NCBI GenBank assembly: GCA_936432065.2
Contig: OW386287.2
Span: forward strand, 76,573,804-76,637,803
Length of the DNA: 64,000 bases
Source: Rutpela maculata
Lineage: Eukaryota; Arthropoda; Insecta; Coleoptera; Cerambycidae
Reading direction: 5' to 3'
Part shown: positions 1 to 12,370 of the stretch, in pieces
Layout: every line of letters starts with the position of its first letter
Position numbering within the stretch: position 1 is the first letter of the stretch
The notes under the pieces: generated by a model
The model's input: only the letters and a program-made list of their open reading frames with translations
What the model was told of the DNA's origin: nothing
The model's database searches: none
Program-made: the position numbers and the translations under genes

Positions 1-40
1 GGCCTGGGATGGTAGATGGTTTAAAGCGCACTCGTATTTT

Positions 41-470
41 GAAATCGTGTAAGTCAGAAACGTGATTATTCGAGTGATGGACTACTCTGGGGAAATAAGA
101 AGATAGGATACATATTCGACGGTATTCAAACAGAGACCTTCCCCAAACGGGTGAACGATGAGGAGGAGGGAGGGAGGTTTTTAAACTTTTCGGAACCGCC
201 TAGATCTAGAAGCGTGATATTTGGCAGAAATACTCTTTATTGGAACCTATTAGACACGAGTCAGGCGAAATTTCGATATTCACTTTTTGAAGGGGTGAAA
301 ACGGGGGTGGTAAATGATCTAAAATGTACCTGTGTCTCTGAAATCGCGTAAGTCAGAAACGTGATATTCCAGCGATGAACTCTTCTAAGGAAATAAGGAG
401 ACACGTATTCGATGGTTTTCAAAAGGAGACCCTCCGAACAGATGAACAGGAAGAGGGAGTTTTTAAGCAT
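41..470 (+). repeat. diverged direct repeat, spacing 299 bp
   Basis: A segment beginning GAAATCGTGTAAGTCAGAAA at 41 recurs at 340 as GAAATCGCGTAAGTCAGAAA. Similar text follows both: an ATTCGA(C/T)GGT motif, a run with GAGACC and a GA-rich tract. The copies are clearly diverged. The short reading frames across them have no recognisable product. Confidence 0.6.
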
Positions 471-566
471 GAAATTTGACACATGACCTCTCATGTGTTC
501 TATTGTCGATTAAAATAGTTATTTTATTAACACAAAAATAGAATAATGAATTGTTATCAAATTGGT

Positions 567-908
567 ATGCGCAGTGGTATGGTTTCCCCGGGTACTATGG
601 ATGTGCAGTGGGTTTCCTCGAGTACTATAGATGCACAGTGGATTTCGTCGAGTACTACGGATGCGCAGTGGATTTCCTAGAGTACAATGGATGGGCAGTG
701 GGTTTCTTCGAGTACAATGGATGCGCAGTGGGTTTCCTCGAGTGCAATGAATGCGCAGTGGGTTTCCTTGAGTACTATGGATGGACAGTGAGTTTCCTTA
801 AGTGCAATAGATGCGTAGTGAGTTTCCCTGATCACTATGGATGTGCAGTGAGTTTCCTCGAATACTATCGATGCACAGTGGATTTCCTCGAATGCAATGG
901 ATGCGCAG
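567..908. repeat. 30-bp minisatellite, array 1
   Basis: From 601 to 900 the unit repeats at exactly 30 bp (starts 601, 631, 661 and so on to 871), preceded by a 34-bp variant at 567. A typical unit reads ATGCGCAGTGGGTTTCCTCG followed by AGTACTATGG. Because 30 is a multiple of three and the unit lacks stops in some frames, long decapeptide-repeat reading frames appear on both strands. These look like by-products of the repeat, not a protein. Confidence 0.9.
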
Positions 909-911
909 GAT

Positions 912-1180
912 GGAACTAAATTATATTTTGATCTTATTCCGTTGAAGTGTTGAGACGTAAATTGGGGTAAGAGGGGGTAAATAGGTAAATCAAGCAAGTA
1001 AGAGTCCATAAAACTAGTATTTAGTATATATAAGAGAAGGTCTCAAAACATTTTTAGGAATTAGCCACCCCCAATACCACCCCACCCCACTATTAAAGAG
1101 GATGAAAAAAATAAAATTGTAAGTTAGTGTGTGTACCAAAGGCCTCAATTTTTTTTTTACTTCATCCACCCCTACTACTG
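912..1180 (+). repeat. diverged copy of the dispersed repeat seen at 1858-2580
   Basis: After array 1 the sequence resembles 1930-2200: an A(C/A)TA(G/A)ATTATATTTTG motif, GTTGA(A/G)G, several GGGGTAAAT blocks, AAGAG linked to ATTTAGTAT, then C-rich CCACCCC tracts. It is a partial copy of the family that also occurs at 32.7 kb. From 1180 to 1270 I see only AT-rich sequence leading into the second minisatellite. Confidence 0.6.
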
Positions 1181-1271
1181 TGTGTCTAGCTTCTATGATT
1201 TTGGATTAGAATACCATGCAACCTGTACGGTGTTTATATATCTTCTATTATTTTTTTGATTCTATAATAAC

Positions 1272-1860
1272 TGGGTTACCTCGAGTAGGATGGATGCGCA
1301 ATGGGTCTCCTCGAGTACTAATTCATTCGCAGTGGATTTTCTCGAGTACTATTGGTGCGCAGTAGGTTACCCCAAGTAGTATGAATGCGCGGAGGTTTCC
1401 CTAGAGGAATATGGAAGCGCAGTAGGTTTCCTCAACTATTGGGAATGCGCAGTGGCTTTCCTCGAGCACCATTGATGAGCAGTAGGTTACCTCAAGTATT
1501 ATGGATGCGCACTGGGTTTCTCCGAGTACAATGGATGCGCAGTAGGTATCCCCAAGTAGGATGGATGTGCTGTAGTTTACCTCGAGTAGTATGGATGCGC
1601 AGTTGGTTTCCTCGAATAACATGGATGCGCGTTGGGTTACCTCAAGTAGTATTGATCCACAATGGCTTTCCTCCTTCAGTTAGATGGATGTGCAGTGGGT
1701 GGCCCAGTGTAGTTTGGAAGCGCAGTCGGTTTCCTCAAGTACTATCGATGCGCAGTGGCTCTTCTCGATTACTATTGATGCGCACTAGGTTACCTCAAGT
1801 AGTATGGATGCATAGTGGGGTTCCTCGTGTAAAATGGTTGCGCAGTGGGTTACCTCTTTT
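1272..1860. repeat. 30-bp minisatellite, array 2
   Basis: This uses the same unit as array 1 (ATGCGCAGTGGGTTNCCTCG plus AGTANNATGG). It has about 19 units, with more sequence divergence and a few length variants. The same family is therefore present twice, separated by a copy of the dispersed repeat. Open frames on both strands are by-products of the unit length. Confidence 0.85.
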
Positions 1861-2580
1861 TTGTGCGCACGATTACTCTGGAACTGTTTAAGATATTGAC
1901 TTGAAATTTGATACACGTCTGTATTTTAGCGAGATGTTGGTACTAGATTATATTTTGGTCCTATTCTATTGAAGGGTTGAAGAGTAAATAGGGGTAAATG
2001 GGGGGGGGGGGTAAATAGGTAAAACACGCAAGTAAGAATCGACAAAATTGGTATTTAGTATAAAAGAAGTAAAGGTCTCAAGAAAATTTTTGGCATAAGC
2101 CACCTCTATTACCACCCCCACCCCATTATTAAAGGGGGTGCAAAAATAAAATTGTGATTTAGTGTGTACACAAGAACCAAAGGCATTTTTATCACTTCAT
2201 CCACCCCCACTACCACACCCTACCACCACCCCAACCCCACTAACGATATGGCATATCGTTTTATGGGTTTTTGAGGGAGACGATTCCAAATATATTATTA
2301 AAATTCCATAAACAATTATTTCCACATAGTAAAGTGGAAATATAGTATTTTCGTTGTAAGAGACTTGGATGAAAAATCTGGATGTGGAAGTAGTGATTCC
2401 TTGCGCAGTGGTTTTTTTTATGGGTTTTTGAGGGAGACGATTCCAAATATATTATTAAAATTCCATAAACAATTATTTCCACATAGTAAAGTGGAAATAT
2501 AGTATTTTCGTTGTAAGAGACTTGGATGAAAAATCTGGATGTGGAAGTAGTGATTCCTTGCGCAGTGGTTTTTTTTATGT
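1858..2580 (+). mobile_element. dispersed repeat, possibly Helentron/HINE-like, with linked minisatellite
   Basis: From GTGCGCACGATTACTCTGGA onward this matches 32865-33390 in order: the GAGATATTGACTTGAAATTTG-type motif, repeated GGGTAAAT, the C-rich CCACCCC tracts, ATCGTTTTATGGGTTTTTG, CCATAAACAATTATTTCC, and an end near GGAAGTAGTGATTCCTTG. The right end (TTGCGCAGTGGTTT) resembles the 30-bp minisatellite unit, which suggests that the minisatellite grew from an element end. No long terminal inverted repeat or coding sequence is visible. Assignment to Helentron-type elements is inference only. Confidence 0.5.
2262..2575 (+). repeat. tandem duplication, 157-bp unit x2
   Basis: The block starting TATGGGTTTTTGAGGGAGAC at 2262 is repeated from 2419 almost without change, giving a period of 157 bp. 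Each unit ends in GCGCAGTGGTTTTTTTTATG. The high identity implies a recent local duplication of the 3' part of the dispersed repeat. Confidence 0.9.
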
Positions 2581-4591
<2,011 letters not shown>

Positions 4592-4971
4592 GGCATCTGC
4601 ATCGTAACCTTAAATTTTAAGTTTTCCAAAGTTTATTCTCATTTTTAATGTTTGTATACGCATTTTTAGCTTGAAGCCGTACTGGCTCCAAGCAAATATT
4701 TAAAAATTCACGTAAATAATTTTTCAATATTGTTGATTAATAAAAATAGACTGCTAATTACAGGTTAGACTTCCAACCTACAAAAAGAGTCCTATTTTAT
4801 TGGGACAAGGTATTTAGAACTTCATAAACATTACACTGAACTAGACTTTAGTTGAAAATACGGGAACCAAGCAGAAATTTTAATAATAGCTGGGTAATAC
4901 TCTTAAATCTTAAGAAACACATATTTTTGAGGTTAGCTGAGACGTCACGTGCAAATGCCCTATGAATCCAG
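4592..4971 (+). repeat. dispersed repeat copy, inverted relative to 17352-17710
   Basis: The reverse complement of 17352-17710 matches this segment along its length. Shared landmarks are GCATCTGCAT, TTAAATTTTAAGTTTT, AGCTTGAAGCC, TATTTAAAAATTCACGTAAA, GACTGCTAATTACAGGTTAG, TTCATAAACATTACACTGAA, CTTAAGAAACACATATTTTT and GACGTCACGTGC. The copies differ by point changes and a small indel near 4795. No protein is evident. The two could be copies of one non-autonomous element. Confidence 0.8.
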
Positions 4972-5608
4972 AAATTGTTTAATTTTAATTGGAGTTCCGC
5001 CCATGACGTAATTTGGGCGCGTTTACTTGTTTGAAATATGGAGTAAATTAGACAATATTTTTATTTTTAAAATATCCATTTAAAATGAAAATATACAATA
5101 TGACGTGTATATACAATATTTATTAGGTGTTAATAAATAATTTATGACAAAAAAATCATCAAGTTCCATTACGTAGGAAAGGCCCATTGGACAAAAACCG
5201 GCAATTTTTTTCCCTTAAAAAATAGTCCAGTTTTAACCATTAGTATATACACTTTCAGTCAAGAAAAAAATTGTGGAGGTGTTAGGTGCAACATTTATTT
5301 CAAAAAGGCTTTTTGGCTTTTTTCATTTAACTCAAAATTACCCAAGTGATGTGAAAAATACTGAGCTCAATAAACTACGACTCTAGTCAAACTCGCACGA
5401 GAGCTTAGAAAACTCGAGTTACATGAAAATGGATAAATCTGTGTAAAAAAATACTTCTTGCAAAATTTGAAGGATGTTTTATTTTCATTATTTTTTTTTT
5501 CAAGGTACAGAAGGCCTTTGAAAATCGTTTTTAGACAAAAATGCATATCTATCTATTGAAACTCTACGTTTATAACGGACAAAGAAAAATGGTAGAAAAC
5601 TTGTATAT
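4972..5608. other. no feature seen
   Basis: AT-rich, presumably intergenic or intronic sequence upstream of the neuroguidin-like exon. I looked for earlier neuroguidin exons here and found none. Confidence 0.4.
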
Positions 5609-5888
5609 ATTCAGCAAATGTATATTCTCCTAAGATTATCCTAAGATAAACAAGTGCAAGAAAGAAAACACAGAAAATGGGAAAAGAAAGGCAGACATAC
5701 TGTTCCCAGCACGCTCCACATTTCGTGAAATCTTATACTTTTATCACCTCGTCGTGTATCAACGCAGCACATCGGTACCCAAAGCTTCTAACCGCATGCG
5801 CATTGTAGTGGAAGTATATGTCTTTTTTTCCTAATTTATCTGTTTTCTTTCTTGGACTTGTTTATCTCCAAACTACATTTGCCGAATC
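5609..5888. mobile_element. MITE-like element with imperfect inverted ends
   Basis: The left end TTCAGCAAATGTA pairs with TACATTTGCCGAA on the right. Inside, AGATAAACAAGTGCAAGAAA pairs with the right arm containing TTTCTTGGACTTGTTTATCT. The arms are about 90 bp and imperfect. No clear target duplication is seen. The element lies about 140 bp upstream of the splice acceptor of the neuroguidin-like exon, so it is probably intronic. Confidence 0.65.
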
Positions 5889-6026
5889 TGTAAGACTATG
5901 AAAGTCATTAAAAAGTTTTCGGCAAATCCATTCAGATCCAATCGATTTCTTAATAACTTACTTTTTTCGTTTAAGTGCACTTCACTAATATACCTATTCT
6001 CATGTTATAATAAAATGTTTTTTAAG

Positions 6027-6397
6027 GTGATGAATCAGCTCAAGAGAGAACAAAACGTTTACAGGAACGATCCAAAAAACACGCATTGTCTACTTCCATT
6101 ATGCAAGACCTTCGTGAAGAGTATCTTGACACTCCTATAGAAGTGACACAGGGTAGTCGAGCGCAACAGTTATTATCGAAGCAAGAACAGGAACGACAAG
6201 AATATGAAGAGGAATACATGACCCGCCTTCCAGTCAGCAAGTCTGACAAACAGAGACAGCGCCACTTAACTACGTTAGGTTCTTTAGGAGATGAAATCAC
6301 CAATTTTGGGCCTTCACAAAGTTCTAGTGGTAAGCGAAAAAGAAAACACTCCACTAAATCAAAAGGAAAGAATTATAAAAGGAAACGGTTTCATTGA
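6027..6397 (+). CDS. neuroguidin-like protein, terminal exon
   Basis: Neuroguidin belongs to the Sas10/Utp3/C1D family, which acts in small-subunit rRNA processing in the nucleolus. The exon begins after a splice acceptor (TTTTTTAAG at 6018-6026); upstream in this frame a stop at 6023-6025 closes the reading frame. It encodes about 122 C-terminal residues. These include ERSKKHALSTSIMQDLREEY, then YEEEYMTRLPVSKSDKQRQR, a SLGDEITNFG segment, and a very basic Lys/Arg-rich tail ending KRKRFH. The order of a helical REEY segment, YEEE..RL.VSK and a basic tail is what I know from neuroguidin C-termini. The upstream Sas10/C1D domain exons are not visible here, so they probably lie left of this window. 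A retained fragment of a broken gene is the alternative. No stops or frameshifts are seen within the exon. Confidence 0.8.
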
Positions 6398-6416
6398 TGA
6401 TTATTTGTTGATTTGT

Positions 6417-6426
6417 AATAAATAAA
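6417..6426 (+). promoter_or_regulatory. overlapping polyadenylation signals AATAAA
   Basis: Two overlapping AATAAA hexamers lie about 20 bp after the TGA stop of the neuroguidin-like exon, which is a plausible short 3' UTR arrangement. Confidence 0.5.
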
Positions 6427-6429
6427 ACC

Positions 6430-6899
6430 GCAAAAATATATATGTGCAAGAGTTAACCAAAAAGATACATTTCATTATTTTTTTAAATATCTATATTTGT
6501 CAATTTTCTATTAATTATAAGATGAGCTTTATCATTTTAATTAAAATGGTTTGCATGCATCTAAGTAACAAGAAATCAAAAATACAAATATTTTTATGAA
6601 ATTCGACATTCATTAATAAAGCAGTTGCCTCCTGTACGCATTGCTTAATTTTTGCTGTTAAAGTCTCAGATCTATTTTTGTTACTTGCCAAATATTAAGG
6701 CATATTTTAACCAATCATCGGTATCAGCACGATTCTTTAGCCCATTTGTGGATTGAAATATTTTTTCAATAAAGTTAAAATATACATATCCACTACATTT
6801 TTAAAAAAGTAAAATGGGGAAAATGCACCATTGTAGCCTAAGTTTGTTAAGAATGCCTAGTATATAATTCTGGGGTATATGCACCAAAGGAAAGCCCTG
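6430..6899. other. no feature seen
   Basis: AT-rich intergenic sequence downstream of the neuroguidin-like exon, with nothing supported. Confidence 0.4.
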
Positions 6900-6900
6900 G

Positions 6901-7046
6901 GTTTGGTATAGCGCTATTAACCGACCGCCCACAATAAAGGCGTCTACCAGTACTCTAGCAGAGGCAAAGAGTGACACGCCCCTTCAAGAGAATTATGTAC
7001 ATCATTGCTTGCTTCGCTCTCGCTTGCTCTTATTGCCATACCAAAC
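6901..7046. mobile_element. possible small MITE
   Basis: GGTTTGGTATAGC near 6901 pairs with a right end reading GCCATACCAAACC near 7045. The arms are short, and no target duplication was established. Low confidence. Confidence 0.25.
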
Positions 7047-7224
7047 CGAACACTTTCCGATACTGTATAGTTATACTAGTATGGACAATTTGGAAACATC
7101 AACAATTCTTTATTGTCTACTAAAAAAAATTGAAGAAAAAAATAGTCTGCAAGTGTTTATTAACAAAACAAAATATCAAAACATAGAAATGTCTTTATTT
7201 AATTGAATTAAAACTAGCTAAGTT

Positions 7225-7542
7225 TTAGGATACATTGTAAGCTGCAAAATCAACGTTAATGCAATGATCTACAGACGCTAGGCCAGATATTTGTCTTCTA
7301 CTACCGGCCAGTTGAATATTCCTCTTCTCTTTGCATCTGAGAAACATCAACTCCCCTTTATGATTGTTTCTTTCCATTACCTTTCTAATAAAATAAGGTT
7401 TCTGGTTTTTGTAGGGAAGGTAGAAATCATTTATTTTCACCTCAGTTGCACATTCTTCATTAGAAAGAGAGGGAAAATCCTCATTTGACGTATGACATGA
7501 CTCTTTTTCATATTCCTCATTTTCGGAGAATGATGAATCCAT
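7225..7542 (-). CDS. hypothetical acidic protein fragment, 105 aa
   Basis: The open frame begins at an ATG and runs to a stop. The first 35 residues are Ser/Glu rich (MDSSFSENEEYEKE at the start). A more ordinary globular-looking stretch follows, with PYFIRKVMERNNHKGELMF and a GSRRQISGL segment. I do not recognise the family. Residue use looks like real coding sequence and not repeat noise. It could be the first exon of a host gene or of a transposon protein. No splice partner was identified. Confidence 0.35.
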   Translation of the reverse strand: MDSSFSENEEYEKESCHTSNEDFPSLSNEECATEVKINDFYLPYKNQKPYFIRKVMERNNHKGELMFLRCKEKRNIQLAGSRRQISGLASVDHCINVDFAAYNVS

Positions 7543-8075
7543 GATATTTTAATACAGCGGTGAAAGCATAAAACATGGGGTTTAGACCGAATAAGTGTGG
7601 AAGTTTTGAAACTTTGGGAATTTATAGATTTAGATGCCCTGAATGAAATAAGAAAAAATGCAAAATGTTATCTCAGCCGCCGGCGCCGCCATATTGAAAA
7701 AATGGCGCACAAAAACAGTTTGTTTGAAATATCTCGCTTCGGGTGCCTCATACTGCAAAAAATGTCATTATGAAAATAAGGCAGCATTAAATTTTCTACA
7801 AAATTAGTCCTATATATTTTTTCGTTAAACTGAATAGTTTCGGTGCAGCAACCAATCGAAGTCAAGCATTCTTGACAAAATTATATTTTTTCTCGATTTA
7901 GTGAGACTTTTATGAAGGAGTATTTTTGTGTTGAGACAGAATTTGTTTTCCACTCCACCTTGAGTATGGCGTGTTTTTTTTTACGTGGTTGCCCCTATAG
8001 GCCTAATCCACGACTAGCCTGCTTCTTGAGGCGTTTTAAGTGCTTGATTTCGAAGGTCCAGGTTCGTTGTAGTCT
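7543..8075. other. no gene seen; local GC-rich patch
   Basis: Mostly AT-rich, with a short GC patch (CCGCCGGCGCCGCCA near 7677). No supported gene or repeat. Confidence 0.35.
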
Positions 8076-8701
8076 TCAACAATACTTTCTTCGGAAATTT
8101 CTTCCGTTGCTCTGTCCACTGATTCTACGTATTGATTGTTCTCCATGCTTGCAAGATGTTTCAATTGGAGAGTCGACTTCCTCGTCGTCATGAAGCTCGT
8201 TGACTGTTGCTGGTGCATTGTCGCAGCTTTGTCCGTTACAAAATTTGCAGATTACCGAACATTTTAACCTTGCCTTTCTACAATCACATGCTGCATTGCA
8301 CCCTTTCTTGCATTTACAGGAAAGAAATTTAAGTGGCTTTTCAGAAGCATCTTTTAGCATTGTTACTGGTGTAAGTCCAAATTTGCTCTGTTTCCAGCCC
8401 CATTCTTTAACATTTTTACAAACCCCCTGCCACTCCTGGACTTGATAATATGTCCTGAAGGAATGCTGCCTTGCCACTGCAGCTGTAGTTGGTAGAAACG
8501 CGATGTTAAACTTGCTTTTTGTGAGCGATCTTATGAAACATTGGTAATAATAAGCGTCCAGAGAGATATTGTCTCCATGTTTGGCTCCATACAGTGCCAG
8601 AATAAAGCGTTCTCCAGCATCAGCGATAGCCTCTGGTTCAGCATTACTATCTTGAAAAAAGTTTAATGTTGCCCTGTAAATTCTGACGGTTTTGTAGGAT
8701 G
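8076..8701 (-). CDS. C-terminal part of a multicopy arthropod transposon-type protein with cysteine cluster
   Basis: Reading leftward, the frame is open from about 8700 to the stop at 8076. It contains, in order: GERFILALYGAKHGDN, LDAYYYQCFIRSLTKSKFN, FLPTTAAVARQHSFRTYYQV, QEWQG, WGWKQSKFGLTPVTML, then a cysteine cluster CKCKKGCNAACDCRKARLKC followed by SVICKFCNGQSC. The pattern (LPPT..A..H..R.Y.QVQ.W, WGW, CxC..C cluster) is one I know from large multicopy arthropod gene families linked to DNA transposons. The cysteine cluster is similar in kind to the Cys8 finger described for Academ elements. The N-terminal half is missing. A TGA at about 8701-8703, next to an AG, marks either a splice acceptor or the break. 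Residues after the cluster are Glu/Asp and Arg rich. Confidence 0.6.
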
Positions 8702-9138
8702 CTCAGGAATTTTAATTTGCCTTTATTAAAAAGTGTATAAGTTGTGTCACGCCTGTGCCTAAATCAAGACCCCAAACACAAAACCGAATGTTCAGTAATC
8801 AATAAATCAATAATTATGTTTAGACGAGTTGTCAGTGGTCATTATAAACCGCATATTCATTTCAATTGAGTTCATTCTGTTGGTTCTCGTTCGCCACACA
8901 CTGATCATGAATAGTAGAAAATACATTCCGAAGTTCGGTGTTTGGTAAGGTCATATGAACAATAGAGTCGCAGAGAGTGATCCAATCGTTCACGGGTCTT
9001 TAGGAAGATTCATTCATTGTGAACGAATCGTTCATGAACGACACATCACTACGAAGCATGTCAGTTCTCCTAAATCTATAGTGCAGTACGTACCTACTAG
9101 TTGTTTTAATTTTCTACCGTAATTTTACACAAAATACA
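8702..9138. other. no gene seen; possible lone hAT-type end
   Basis: No gene. Near 9019-9051 a GAACGAATCGTTCATGAACG palindromic stretch is followed by ACACATCACTACG, which resembles the subterminal palindrome and end of some hAT elements. I found no matching partner end, so this is only a suggestion. Confidence 0.25.
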
Positions 9139-9354
9139 ATGGCATCCAAGAGATATTTAACAGATGAAGATTTGTTCGATATTCTGCTGAACAGTGACGA
9201 CGAGGATAAGTGTTTTGATGACAATATGGATGAAAATGACCGGGAAACTGGTTCAGGATGTGAACACGAATGTTTTTTTTTTAATATTAAATGTAAAAAG
9301 AGCTTATTTGGTTCTTGTATCCTTCATTTTAGTTTTCATGTTATTTTTTTATAG
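9139..9354 (+). pseudogene. possible N-terminal fragment of a piggyBac-type transposase
   Basis: The frame starts MASKRYLTDEDLFDILLNSD and continues with an Asp/Glu-rich stretch (DDEDKCFDDNMDENDRE). The start, with KR.LTDE followed by an acidic region, resembles the N-termini of piggyBac-derived proteins as I know them. After about 45 residues the sequence turns hydrophobic and stops, so no DDD catalytic domain is present. It could equally be the first exon of an unknown acidic protein. Confidence 0.35.
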
Positions 9355-9942
9355 ATAAAAAAATGGAATTTTCTTTGTCTAATATTGAATTTAAGTACCG
9401 GAACCGTACAAACACGCATAGGCTTCCCGCCCTGGTCCGACGAATAAAACGCTTTGATCCACTTCGGTCATGAAAGAGTTAAAAAATCATACATAATGAC
9501 GAATTGTATTTATAATACAAATCTTATTATCTAATATGCATGTAAAGTTTATAATCTATCAACTTTTCTGTGGGAATATTTCAATTCTAAGGTAATAAAC
9601 CTTTCTCACGTTCCAAGGAATGTAACTTTCCAAGAGAGTAAATTAGATGTTGATTACCCATCTTTAATTAAAAGCCAGTGGTAGATGACATATACAAACA
9701 CTACTTTTATGTTTTTCTATATCTTGTGAAAATTAATCTAGAGTAGTAATACTATGAGAAGATGCTTGCAACAAAAAAGCGCAGAAACGAGTTTGTATAC
9801 ATCCATCATTCTAAGCCAATGAAAATGAATTACGTCATATTCAAAGTGGACACCAGTGGCAACAGTAGCCTGCAGTAAAGTTGTGTTTGCCGGCGGTGAT
9901 TGAATTAAATGATATAAGATATAATCCTACTTTCAATGCGAA
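9355..9942. other. no feature seen
   Basis: AT-rich sequence between two transposon-derived fragments, with nothing supported. Confidence 0.35.
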
Positions 9943-11560
9943 ATGTCTTCCCCTGAACAACCTGGGCCTTCGAAAAAACTGTGTATAGGCATAAAGGGCA
10001 AAACATTGCATAGCCAGGCCTGAGAATGTTATTGTGTTCATGAGAAAAGAGGCAGAGGGCGATTCCATTAAAAAATATACATGTGTTGGCTGCTACAAAA
10101 ATTAGAAGTACCAGATGGTAACCCAAGAAGCTAAAACGATTGAGCAGGGATCCGCTACAAAATTCTCATCGCCGCATAAAAAGTGTCTCCAAAGTGCAAT
10201 CTTGGAGTAAGTTGTGAAAAATCGGAGATGTGATACACGATTTCTATATAATCGAAAAGTCATTCGACATTACGAGGTACGATATAAATTTACTGTTTAT
10301 AATGAAAATCTTAAAATGGATTTTTCTTGGCATTTACCAAAAGCTACTTACAGGCCATAGTAAATCTAGAGGGAAAAATGTAAACATTAAGAAAACTAAT
10401 TATGAGATTGGGATTCAGGTGAATCCACCATTTGACCTCAGAAAGCTACAGTTAAGCTGGCTCCCTTTACTTTCCCGACACCCTGTATAAACAAAACTTT
10501 TTAAAAACATGCTTTTATGAAAAATAAATAAAAAATTAGGATATAAGCTATATTTTCATGCTTAAGTATATGAAATAAATAAAATAAGGGGTGGTCATCA
10601 ATAAATTTCATTTCAATTCAGTTTTGTGAAAAGTTTGTGAAAACACTTGTGGAATCATATGACATGTCTTAAACGAATGAAATACTTAAAGAGCTTAAAA
10701 AATACAAAGAAATAAGTGGGGCAGTCATATACACAGATGAGACTGTCCATCATTCACCAAACCGATTACTAAGGTAAATCGTCATAATTCTGCATGCAGT
10801 ATGTAAAACTGGATTTATACCTAACAGACTGTTGATATTTAAATTAGGTATATTTTTAATTCATTTGTTTTAGATCATTTGTAATTTTTTATTTCTAAAT
10901 ATTTTTAGGACAAAAATCAAGTGATTACCGTGATATGATTGCTACGAACTTTAAAAGTTGTCTGGAGTCTCAACTGATCCCTAATTCACCTCCAAATTCT
11001 GTTCTCATGCTAGATAATGCATCGTACCATGATATGGAACTGAATAAGGCCCCAATGATGGCCACGAAAAAGGCAGATATGATGTGGCTGCAAGAAAGAG
11101 AAATTTAATTTCATCCTGGCATAACTAATCCCAAATTATATGCTATAATAAAACAAGACAAAATGGCAGCAAAAGCATATGAAACAGATCTAATTATGGA
11201 GGAACATGGGCATAAAATACTAAGGTTACCTCCCATATCATCCAGAACTTAACCCAGTCGAAAAAATATGAGCTACAATTGGAAACTGGGTGACCCAAAA
11301 AAATATAACGTTAGAAACTAGATGATGTGAAGGCTTTAGCAGAAGATAAATTTGCTAGCATTGCCGCCAAAAAATGAGAAGACATTTGCAAACATGTAGA
11401 CAAGGTGGAAGTGTATTATGTGGAAAAAGAACATCTACTTTACGAAGTTAGCAATGTGAATTTACGATTCACAGTTACAGATGCTTCTGATGAAGAAAAC
11501 AATAAAGAAGAAAAGATCGACGATTTTCTACATGTCAAAATGTATGTCTATATACAATAA
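9943..11560 (+). pseudogene. IS630/Tc1-mariner-like DDE transposase, broken
   Basis: The DDE catalytic pieces are recognisable in order. YTDETVHHSPNR (about 10730-10770) carries the first Asp. NSVLMLDNASYHD (about 11000-11030) carries the second. Past a frameshift near 11228, PYHPELNPVEKI carries the Glu, followed by a stop in place of the expected Trp. Between them lie IILHAVCKTGFIPNRLLIFK and GQKSSDYRDMIATNFKSC. A GT-AG intron of about 62 bp (10848-10909) joins these in frame. Upstream pieces fit an N-terminal region: a start at 9943 (MSSPEQPGPSKK), EAKTIEQGSATKFSSP, and VIHDFYIIEKSFD at 10227-10265. Several in-frame stops (9.99-10.2 kb, 10774, about 11107, after KI) and the frameshift make it inactive. 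Near 10477-10488 a CACCCTGTATA sequence looks like the lone end of another element inside the gap. Confidence 0.75.
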
Positions 11561-12050
11561 AATATAATATACCTTATATTATTTTTGTAACAATAATAAT
11601 AATAAAACATCTTTATTATGTGAAGTTTAGCACAAATTTCTATTCTTACACTTCACCTGAACAAAGATTACTCGCAACCGCAGCAATATAAATTACATAA
11701 TACTATCGATAACACAGGAAAAGTTATTTAGATTAACAACAAGAATTTTTATATTCATATTTAAAGATAGAGATAGAGGCACGTTTAATAACGCCATATA
11801 TACACTCTTAAATAAATGGTATCTGGTATGACAAGGCAGACTGAAATTTAGCAGTTGAATATTGACGAACATGAAATACATGTAACATATTTATTTATCT
11901 TGCTATGTCATTGTAATAATATTTTTTTATGAAAAATAAAATTTAAGATTTTTAAAATGCCTGACAAGAAACCTAATTGAGAAGAGTTACACAAATTTAA
12001 CGGAATGGAGCTATACTAACTGCAAGACGGAAAATGAAATGGCTTCACCA
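11561..12050. other. no feature seen
   Basis: AT-rich sequence with nothing supported. Confidence 0.35.
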
Positions 12051-12370
12051 AAACCAATGTTGAGGCAAAAATAAGGGAATAATTCAAAATTTTGAATGGC
12101 ATGCATGGTTATATATTTTCCTCCCAACACAAACAGCTTCCTATTCTCTATGACAACAGGAAAATGTTATAAATCAAAAATTGTTCCAGTAATTCATTGA
12201 ATGGCAGTGGAAAGATTTAGTGATATTTGGTTCCAACATGTTGGTTGTCCCTCCCATACGGTTTCGTAAGTATACTTAAACGATACTTTTTCATCTAATG
12301 GCAGAATAGGGAACCATTGTGTGGTCATTCAGATCACCAGATGATGATAAGACCTCTTACTTTATGTTGA
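12050..12370 (+). pseudogene. mariner-like transposase fragment
   Basis: From 12224 the frame reads WFQHVGCPSHTVS, a stop, VYLNDTFSSNGRIGN, then after a frameshift WSFRSPDDDKTSYF. This follows the order WFQQDG.P.H, YLN..F..RWIG and W..RSPDLTP, which I know from insect mariner/IS630-type transposases. The second catalytic Asp position appears replaced (HVG for the expected QDG). The preceding 170 bp probably belongs to the same fossil but is too decayed to read. Confidence 0.6.

Noticed and set aside
567..1860. CRISPR-like regular spacing
   Set aside because: Units are contiguous, with no unique spacers, no cas genes, and a eukaryotic context; they are minisatellites.
551..1891. Decapeptide-repeat proteins across the 30-bp minisatellites
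   Set aside because: The unit is a multiple of three without stops, so frames stay open on both strands; nothing suggests selection on a protein.
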